This document shows, piece after piece, positions 57,847 to 64,000 of a DNA stretch of 64,000 nt. The notes below the pieces were generated by a model. It did not search any database and was not told the DNA's origin. It saw only the letters and a program-made list of their open reading frames with translations. A program made the position numbers and the translations under genes. The DNA comes from Chloroflexota bacterium (lineage in GTDB: Bacteria > Chloroflexota > UBA11872): positions 124,001 to 188,000 of the forward strand of contig JAJEDE010000015.1 of NCBI GenBank assembly GCA_022821645.1, written 5' to 3'. Position 1 is the stretch's first letter; every line of letters starts with the position of its first letter.

Positions 57847-58878
57847 ATGCCTGAGCCATCCCCCGTACGCGTTGCCATGATCGGTGTGGGCGGTATCGCC
57901 TCCATGCACCTGGCCAACCTGTGGAGCATGCCGGAAGCCGACGTGGTGGCGCTGGCGGACATTGATCTCGCGCGGATTCCGGACACGCTGCGCCTGGCCG
58001 CCGCCAGGATGTCGCCGCCGGTCGAGCTGCCCACCATCGAGTCCTTCGACGACACCGGCCGGATGCTGGCGGCCGTTGCGCCTGACGCGGTGTTCATTTC
58101 GCTGCCGCCGTTCGCGCATGGCGAGGTCGAGTACCAGTGCATTGAGGCCGGCGTGCCGATGATGGTGCAGAAGCCGGTTGGTCTGGACATGCCCACGGTG
58201 CGGGGAATCGAGCGCGCCATCGCCGATCGCGGTCTGATCACGGCGGTCGGCTACCAGACGCGCTACAGCCAGGCGGCGGACACGGCGCGTGAGTTGCTGG
58301 CGGACCGATCGGTGGGCATGGCCATCGGCACCTACCTGGGCGGCATGCCCCGCACCGCCTGGTGGCGGGTGCAGGCGCAGTCGGGCGGGCAGGTGGTTGA
58401 GCAGGCGACCCACATCGTGGACCTGCAGCGCTACCTGGTGGGCGAGATCGAGAGCATCCACACCGCCGCCGCGACGCGATTGATGACCGACGTGCCCAAT
58501 CTGGACATCGCTGACGTCTCGGCGGCAACGTTCCAGTTCGCCAACGGGGCCGTCGGCACGCTGCTGAACACCTGTGGCCTGAACGATGTGCCCGTGGAGC
58601 CCTGGGACCATGGGGTGACCATCGTGGCGCGCGATCTGTCCATGTGGGTCTGGCATGAAGGCGGCCGGATCGCGCGGCCGGGCGAGGTACGCGAATTCAC
58701 GAACAGCGCCGACGCCAAGTACCTCTTGGATGAGGCGTTCGTGCGGGCGGTGCAATCAGGCGACGCTTCGAACATTCGCTCGACCTATGCCGACGCCGTA
58801 CTCACCCTGCGCGCGACGCTGGCGATCGAAGAGTCCGCGCGCTCCGGCTCACCCGTGCGTCCCGCCGACCTGGGCTAG
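57847..58878 (+). CDS. Gfo/Idh/MocA-family oxidoreductase
   Basis: The 343-residue protein has an N-terminal Rossmann domain with IGVGGIASMHLAN (about residues 13-25) and the family motif around VQKPVGLDMP (about 107-116), with Lys in the catalytic place although Gln replaces the common Glu. A GYQTRYS strand follows (about 137-143). The C-terminal half has HIVDLQRYLVGEI (about 188-200), as in members that oxidise sugars or inositols with NAD(P). Substrate unknown. ATG at 57847, divergent from the potassium transporter genes. Confidence 0.87.
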   Translation: MPEPSPVRVAMIGVGGIASMHLANLWSMPEADVVALADIDLARIPDTLRLAAARMSPPVELPTIESFDDTGRMLAAVAPDAVFISLPPFAHGEVEYQCIEAGVPMMVQKPVGLDMPTVRGIERAIADRGLITAVGYQTRYSQAADTARELLADRSVGMAIGTYLGGMPRTAWWRVQAQSGGQVVEQATHIVDLQRYLVGEIESIHTAAATRLMTDVPNLDIADVSAATFQFANGAVGTLLNTCGLNDVPVEPWDHGVTIVARDLSMWVWHEGGRIARPGEVREFTNSADAKYLLDEAFVRAVQSGDASNIRSTYADAVLTLRATLAIEESARSGSPVRPADLG

Positions 58879-58913
58879 AGGTCGCGTTCGGCCAAACGCT
58901 CTCCGGTCTTCGC

Positions 58914-59753
58914 CTACTCGTAGGCGAAGTTGGCCCGCACGGTGGCCCGGATACGCAACTCGCCGGCTTCCACCGGGACCGCGGCCGCGGCGGGCGCGGC
59001 TGCCATCGGCCGTGCCATGGCGAACTCGCTGCGCGCCACCGGCACGTAGATGCTGTCTTCCTGCAGCGAGATCAGGCCACGCACGCTGCCGCGCAGCGCG
59101 TCGGCCACCGCGCGCGCCTTGTCGGCGGCGTCCAGCGTGGCCAGCCGCAGGGCTTCGGCCTTGGCCGGGCCGTCGTCCTGCAGGGTGAAGCTGATCGAGC
59201 GCACGCTGTTGGCGCCCGCGCTCAGCGCCGCGTCCAGCACCCGGGACGTCAGCTCGATCTTGTCGATCGTGACGGTGACCGTATTCGCTGACCGATAGCC
59301 GACGGGATCGGCCGACACGGTGCGTTGTTCGGGCGCGGCGGGCGGGAAGACGGGCGACAGGCTGAGGCCGGTGGTCTGGATCAGGATTTCGCTCTCGTTC
59401 GAACTGACGTCGCGAATGGCTTCGATGAGCTTTTCGGCTGTGGAGTTCGCTTCGTCGGCCGCTTCGGCGGCAGTCTCGGCCGAAGCCTCGACGCCCAGCG
59501 TGACGATGGCGCGGTCGGGTGGCACCACCACTTCGCCCTCGCCGATGACGTGTAGACCGAAGGGTCGCTCGCCTGGCGGGATCAGCGTCGCGGCGCCGCC
59601 CACGTCCACTGAGATTGGTTCCACGGAGACGTTCGGGTCGCCGGCCTGGAACTGCCGCAGGGCGAGGAAGCCGATGACGATAAAGACCGCGACGATCGCG
59701 AAGATCGTCAGCAGCTGCGCCTGCCAGGGGGCGCGCCGGTATAAAGCGAACAT
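58914..59753 (-). CDS. SIMPL-domain (DUF541) protein, membrane-anchored
   Basis: The 279-residue product has one N-terminal membrane helix (about residues 13-33) and an external SIMPL/DUF541 domain. Seen are HVIGEGEVVVPPDRAIVTLGVE (about 68-89), a helix AAEAADEANSTAEKLIEAI, ILIQTTGLSLSPVF (about 123-136), NTVTVTIDKIE and a C-terminal ELRIRATVRANFAYE. Proteins of this family form ring-like periplasmic or external assemblies of uncertain role, some linked to oxidative stress. It is downstream of superoxide dismutase on the same strand, separated by a terminator-like hairpin. Confidence 0.85.
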   Translation of the reverse strand: MFALYRRAPWQAQLLTIFAIVAVFIVIGFLALRQFQAGDPNVSVEPISVDVGGAATLIPPGERPFGLHVIGEGEVVVPPDRAIVTLGVEASAETAAEAADEANSTAEKLIEAIRDVSSNESEILIQTTGLSLSPVFPPAAPEQRTVSADPVGYRSANTVTVTIDKIELTSRVLDAALSAGANSVRSISFTLQDDGPAKAEALRLATLDAADKARAVADALRGSVRGLISLQEDSIYVPVARSEFAMARPMAAAPAAAAVPVEAGELRIRATVRANFAYE

Positions 59754-59789
59754 GCGTCAATCCTAGCCCGTTTGACCTAGACCATTCGT

Positions 59790-59831
59790 GCGAAGAGCCG
59801 ACGGCTCACAACCGGGCCGCCGGCTCTTCGC
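59790..59831 (-). terminator. Terminator downstream of superoxide dismutase
   Basis: A 16-bp inverted repeat with one mismatch (59790-59805 with 59816-59831) and a 10-base loop lies 15 bases after the sod stop, before the SIMPL gene start. GC-rich stem; no long T-run on the minus strand, so termination is likely but not certain. Confidence 0.65.
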
Positions 59832-59846
59832 AACGCTGGGGTCGGT

Positions 59847-60452
<606 letters not shown>

Positions 60453-60600
60453 GTTGCAGGTCCTTTGCTAGCGTCGGCGCCGCCGACAATCCGGCGGGTC
60501 GAGGGCTTGAATCAATCCTAGCCCGTTGCGCGAGACTGCTAAAGCGTCGACCGGATCAAAACGGGCCGGGATTCCACGCCGGCCACCATATAATCGGTGG

Positions 60601-60620
60601 CGCCCGCGTTCGCGCGGGCG
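60601..60620. terminator. Hairpin upstream of tRNA-Leu
   Basis: A perfect 8-bp GC stem (60601-60608 with 60613-60620) with a TTCG tetraloop lies between the divergent sod and tRNA transcripts, about 35 bases before the tRNA. UUCG loops are unusually stable. No U-run follows. It could limit transcription or be part of a leader. Confidence 0.4.
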
Positions 60621-60655
60621 ATTGTCTGTCCGTTCTGTCCGTTCGAGCACTCCAG

Positions 60656-60740
60656 GGGGAAGTGTCGGAACTGGTAGACGAGCGTGACTTAGGATCACGT
60701 GGAGAATTTCTCCGTGAGAGTTCGAGTCTCTCCTTCCCCA
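60656..60740 (+). tRNA. tRNA-Leu (anticodon TAG)
   Basis: An 85-base class II tRNA. The acceptor stem pairs GGGGAAG (60656-60662) with CTTCCCC (60733-60739), with A as discriminator at 60740. The anticodon stem is CGTGA/TCACG around the loop CTTAGGA (60688-60694), so the anticodon is TAG at 60690-60692. A long variable arm GGAGA..TCTCC follows, typical of tRNA-Leu, and the T arm is GAGAG TTCGAGT CTCTC. The 3' CCA is not encoded. It lies 43 bases before trigger factor. Confidence 0.95.
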
Positions 60741-60783
60741 CCCGCCTTGCGATCGGCCGGTGGATTCCGCCCAGGGGATAGGT

Positions 60784-62166
60784 ATGCCCGCGACCGCTGA
60801 GAAGCTTGAAGGCAGCCGCGTTCGGCTCGCGGTCGAAGTGCCGCCTGAGGATCTGCAGAAGGAATACGGACGGGCCATTCAACGTGTCGGTCGCCGGGTC
60901 AAGATTCCCGGCTTCCGCCCCGGCAAGGCGCCGCGCCGCCTCGTCGAGAACGCCGCCGGTGTCGGCGCGGTGATGCAGGACCTGCTGGAAGCGGTGGTGC
61001 CGCGGGCCTATACGTCCGCGCTGGACGAGACGGGCGTGAACCCGATCGACCAGCCGGAACTGGACGTGCCGGACCTTCCGACGCTGGACGCGCCGTTCCT
61101 GTTCTCGGCCGAGGTCGCCGTCGCTCCGACCGTCGAGCTGGGCGACATGGACGACGTGTCGCTGGAAGTTGCGGTCGACGAGGTGACCGAGGACGAGATC
61201 GAGGCCGAGGTCGAGCAGGTGCGCACGACGCAGGCCGCCTGGGAGCCGGTGGAGCGTCCCGCCGTTGCCGACGACATGGTGCAGACGCGCATTCAGATTG
61301 TGGGCCAGGGGATCGAGCCCGAGGACCCACAGCCCTACAACGTGCTGGTCGGCAATAACGGCTTTCCCGTGGGGTTCGATGGCGCCGTGACCGGCACGGT
61401 CGCCGGTGACCAGGTGTCGTACGACGCCCAGATCCCGCCAAACGACCCGAACGAGGCGCTGCGCGGCAAGGACGTGACGTTCGAGATCCAGGTCGACGGC
61501 GTCAGCGAGCGGCAGTTGCCGGACCTGGACGACGAGTTCGCGCGTAGCGTGGGCCCCTTCGAGAACCTGGAGGGGATGCGCGAGCGCATTTCCAGCTCGC
61601 TGCGTGAGCGCAAGACGCACGAAGCCCGGCAGGAACTGGAAGAGCAGGCCGTGCAAATCCTGGTGGATCGCGCCACCTTTGAGATCGCCGACGTGCTGAT
61701 TGAACGCGAAAGCGCGCAGGTTGTGAACGAACGCACGGACGCGCTGGTGCGTCAGGGCGTTCCCGTGGACACGTATCTCGCCATGAGCGAACAAACGCGG
61801 GACGACTGGGATCAGGAAGCGCGGAACGAAGCGGTTCGCCGCATTCACCGGGGCCTGGCGCTGGATGCTTACGCGGACGCGCATGACATCACCGCCATGG
61901 TCGAGGAAATGCAGGCCGAGGTTGACCGCGTGGCCGAGTACTACCCGCAGGAACGACGGAACCTGATTCGCACCAACCTGATGCGCGACGAAGCGCGCCA
62001 GCGCGTGGCGACGACCGTTCGCTCTCGAAAAGCCCTGCAGGCGCTCGTTGCCGCCGTTAGCGACGGCGCAGTTGCGCTGCACGACCAGGACTACGACGAC
62101 GAGCCCCCGCCAGAGCTGGCAGCCGCCGCCGAGACGGAGGATGACCCCGACGCCGAGCAGGCTTAA
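60784..62166 (+). CDS. tig: Trigger factor (ribosome-associated chaperone/prolyl isomerase)
   Basis: The 460-residue protein binds the ribosome exit site and folds nascent chains. The ribosome-binding tail region has KIPGFRPGKAPRRLVE (about residues 39-54), the signature of the family. A peptidyl-prolyl isomerase domain follows at about 150-235 (NNGFPVGFDGAVTGTVAGD), then the helical C-terminal domain with repeated Asp/Glu-rich stretches at the very end. ATG at 60784 after AGGGGATAGG is preferred over a GTG at 60760. It begins the tig-clpP-clpX cluster, a common arrangement. Confidence 0.93.
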   Translation: MPATAEKLEGSRVRLAVEVPPEDLQKEYGRAIQRVGRRVKIPGFRPGKAPRRLVENAAGVGAVMQDLLEAVVPRAYTSALDETGVNPIDQPELDVPDLPTLDAPFLFSAEVAVAPTVELGDMDDVSLEVAVDEVTEDEIEAEVEQVRTTQAAWEPVERPAVADDMVQTRIQIVGQGIEPEDPQPYNVLVGNNGFPVGFDGAVTGTVAGDQVSYDAQIPPNDPNEALRGKDVTFEIQVDGVSERQLPDLDDEFARSVGPFENLEGMRERISSSLRERKTHEARQELEEQAVQILVDRATFEIADVLIERESAQVVNERTDALVRQGVPVDTYLAMSEQTRDDWDQEARNEAVRRIHRGLALDAYADAHDITAMVEEMQAEVDRVAEYYPQERRNLIRTNLMRDEARQRVATTVRSRKALQALVAAVSDGAVALHDQDYDDEPPPELAAAAETEDDPDAEQA

Positions 62167-62193
62167 CGCCAACGGCAGGGAAAGGACTTTCGC

Positions 62194-62820
62194 ATGGGCA
62201 TTCTTGTCCCGTACGTAATCGAGCAGACCGACCGCGGCGAACGCGGGATGGACATTTACTCGCGCCTGCTGCGCGACCGGATCATCTTCCTGGGCACGCC
62301 CATCGATGACGCCGTGGCGAATACGGTCATCGCGCAACTGCTGCTGCTGACCAGCGAGGACGCCGAAGCCGACATTTACATGTACATCAACTCGCCGGGC
62401 GGCAGTGTGAGCGCCGGGCTGGCCATCTTCGACACGATGCAGTACGTGCCGAACGACGTGGCCACGACCTGCGTGGGTCTGGCCGCCAGCATGGGCAGCG
62501 TGATCCTGGCCGGTGGAGCTAACGGCAAACGGGCGGCGCTGCCGCACAGCACGGTGCTGTTGCACCAACCGTCGCAGGGGTTTGAAGGCTTCGTGCAGGC
62601 CGCCGACCTGCAGATTCGAGCCCGCGAGATCGGCAAGGTCCGCGACCGCATCGAACAGATCTTCGTGGACGCCACCGGTCAGCCGAAAGACCGCATCCAC
62701 GCAGACTCGGACCGCGACTTTTACCTCACGGCGGAAGAGGCCAAGGAGTACGGGCTGATTGACCAGATCGTGACGCCGCGCTCGGCGAGCGTGGGCCAGG
62801 ACAGCAACGGCTCGGACTAG
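62194..62820 (+). CDS. clpP: ATP-dependent Clp protease proteolytic subunit
   Basis: The 208-residue product is the serine protease chamber that works with ClpX. Catalytic residues are intact: Ser in GLAASMGSVILAGG (about residues 95-108), His in STVLLHQPSQG (about 119-129), and Asp in HADSDRDFYLTAEEAKEYGL (about 169-188). The N-terminal part (LLRDRIIFLGTPIDD) forms the axial region. ATG at 62194 follows AAAGGA at good spacing. It starts 27 bases after the tig stop, so both are probably in one operon. Confidence 0.96.
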   Translation: MGILVPYVIEQTDRGERGMDIYSRLLRDRIIFLGTPIDDAVANTVIAQLLLLTSEDAEADIYMYINSPGGSVSAGLAIFDTMQYVPNDVATTCVGLAASMGSVILAGGANGKRAALPHSTVLLHQPSQGFEGFVQAADLQIRAREIGKVRDRIEQIFVDATGQPKDRIHADSDRDFYLTAEEAKEYGLIDQIVTPRSASVGQDSNGSD

Positions 62821-62874
62821 GCGACATGCCCCGACCTCGGTACCCTGCCGGGACCTCTGTCCCTCGGAGCCGAC

Positions 62875-64000
62875 ATGGCGCGTAGTCGCTCCAACCGCGC
62901 GAGCTACCGCTGCTCGTTCTGCGGCAAGACGCAGGACCAGGTCCGCCGCCTGATCTCAGGCTCGGCCGGCGTCTACATCTGCAACGAGTGCGTCAACCTG
63001 TGCCGGGACATCATCGACGAAGAGCAGACGCAAGCTCCCAGTCCGCACGCCATGGCAGGTCGAATCCCCACGCCGGAACGCCTGTTCGAACTGCTCAGCG
63101 AGTACGTGATCGGCCAGGACCGGGCCAAGAAGGTCGTCTCGGTGGCTGTCTACAACCACTACAAGCGCGTGGCGGCCGGCGCCTCCGACGACGAATTTGA
63201 GCTGCACAAGAGCAACATCCTGCTGCTGGGGCCCACCGGCGTGGGCAAGAGCGAGATCGCCCGAACCCTGGCCCGCATTCTCAACGTGCCGTTCTGCATC
63301 GCCGACGCCACCGCCCTTACCGAGGCCGGCTACGTGGGCGAGGACGTGGAGAACATCCTGCTGCGCCTGCTGCAGGCCGCCGACTTCAACGTCCCGCGCG
63401 CCCAGACCGGCATCATCTTCATCGACGAGATCGACAAGGTCTCCCGCAAGGCCGACAACCCCTCGATCACACGCGATGTCTCAGGCGAAGGCGTGCAGCA
63501 GGCGCTGCTGAAGATCATCGAAGGCGCCCAGGTCAACGTGCCACCCCAGGGTGGCCGCAAGCACCCGCACCAGGACTTCATCCAGATGGATACCCGCGAC
63601 ATCCTGTTCGTCTGCGGGGGCGCGTTTGAGGGATTGGACCGCATCATCTCCCGGCGCATCGGCCAGGCGGCCGGCGTGGGCTTCGGCAAGCGCGCCCACG
63701 GCGAGAAGGCCGAGAGCGTGATGCACGAAGTCGCGTCCGACGACCTGCTGAAATACGGACTGATCCCCGAGTTCGTCGGCCGCCTGCCGGTGGTCGCCGC
63801 CCTGGACGAATTGGACGTTGAAGCGCTGGTCCGAATCATCTGCGAACCCAAGAACGCGCTGCTGCGCCAGTTCCAGAAGCTGTTCGAAATGGACGGCGTG
63901 GAACTGGAAATCACCGACGATGGCCTGGAGGCCATCGCCCGCCGCTCCCAGGAAACCAACACCGGCGCCCGCGGCCTCCGCACCACCCTGGAAGACCTGC
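62875..64000 (+). CDS. clpX: ATP-dependent Clp protease ATP-binding subunit ClpX (3' end outside window)
   Basis: About 375 residues are visible. The N-terminal zinc-binding domain shows CSFCGKTQ (about residues 13-20) and CNECVNLC (about 36-43). The AAA+ module has [14 protein letters not shown] (Walker A, about 113-126), the pore-loop GYVG (about 147-150), IIFIDEIDK (Walker B, about 178-186) and a VGFGKR ClpP-contact loop (about 262-267). ClpX unfolds tagged proteins for ClpP. The ATG at 62875 lies 54 bases after clpP. The C-terminus runs off the right edge. Confidence 0.95.
   Translation, partial: MARSRSNRASYRCSFCGKTQDQVRRLISGSAGVYICNECVNLCRDIIDEEQTQAPSPHAMAGRIPTPERLFELLSEYVIGQDRAKKVVSVAVYNHYKRVAAGASDDEFELHKSNILLLGPTGVGKSEIARTLARILNVPFCIADATALTEAGYVGEDVENILLRLLQAADFNVPRAQTGIIFIDEIDKVSRKADNPSITRDVSGEGVQQALLKIIEGAQVNVPPQGGRKHPHQDFIQMDTRDILFVCGGAFEGLDRIISRRIGQAAGVGFGKRAHGEKAESVMHEVASDDLLKYGLIPEFVGRLPVVAALDELDVEALVRIICEPKNALLRQFQKLFEMDGVELEITDDGLEAIARRSQETNTGARGLRTTLEDL

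Noticed and set aside
60556-62700. Minus-strand open frame of 714 codons
   Set aside because: Antisense to tig and clpP and crossing the tRNA; its composition (His, Val, Arg rich) is that of a shadow frame.

Overview
The window is a GC-rich (about two thirds G+C by eye), gene-dense bacterial chromosome segment with no rRNA, CRISPR array, transposase or phage gene. The mix of genes (caa3-type cytochrome oxidase with a cytochrome-c-fused subunit II, B12-dependent class II ribonucleotide reductase, ATP-type PEPCK, and many single-copy TIM-barrel, creatininase, RraA-like and Gfo/Idh enzymes) fits an aerobic, probably free-living or host-associated member of the Chloroflexota. That assignment is inference from gene content; no marker phylogeny could be run.

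Left part (1-12 kb): the end of recQ, a metallo-beta-lactamase-fold hydrolase with an N-terminal HTH, a TIM-barrel epimerase-like protein, then a compact terminal oxidase operon (coxB, ctaD, ctaE, a subunit IV gene, ctaG), a cupredoxin-like lipoprotein facing it, a principal sigma factor gene and groEL, the last two convergent on a perfect 15-bp-stem terminator. From 12 to 21 kb, three tandem paralogues encode roughly 950-975-residue polytopic membrane proteins that resemble GT-C-type glycosyltransferases but cannot be named.

Middle (21-35 kb): two overlapping moeA-type genes (the second fused to a periplasmic-binding-protein-like domain), a ComEA-like helix-hairpin-helix protein and ComEC (natural transformation), proC, an RraA-family protein, a GT4 glycosyltransferase, a DUF72 protein, an epimerase/creatininase pair and pckA.

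35.6-45.3 kb is the most unusual region. Seven paralogous Yip1-like membrane proteins, all on the minus strand, share an N-terminal LYREV motif and a C-terminal DFNLGL-type motif. One intact lactonase-like beta-propeller gene and two decayed copies of its 3' end lie between them, so the array grew by duplicating a [lactonase / Yip-Yip] block. A NucS-like nuclease gene with different codon use sits inside.

Right part (45-64 kb): a class IV aminotransferase, a perfect 20-bp palindrome containing a canonical ParB-binding parS site, a double GNAT protein, a TIM-barrel protein, a Tat-type lipoprotein hydrolase, two ankyrin-repeat lipoproteins plus a truncated third copy, nrdJ, a gap with several DnaA-box-like 9-mers, a TrkA/TrkH potassium uptake pair, a Gfo/Idh oxidoreductase, a SIMPL-domain protein, Mn-type superoxide dismutase, tRNA-Leu(UAG) and the protein quality-control cluster tig-clpP-clpX (clpX runs off the end).
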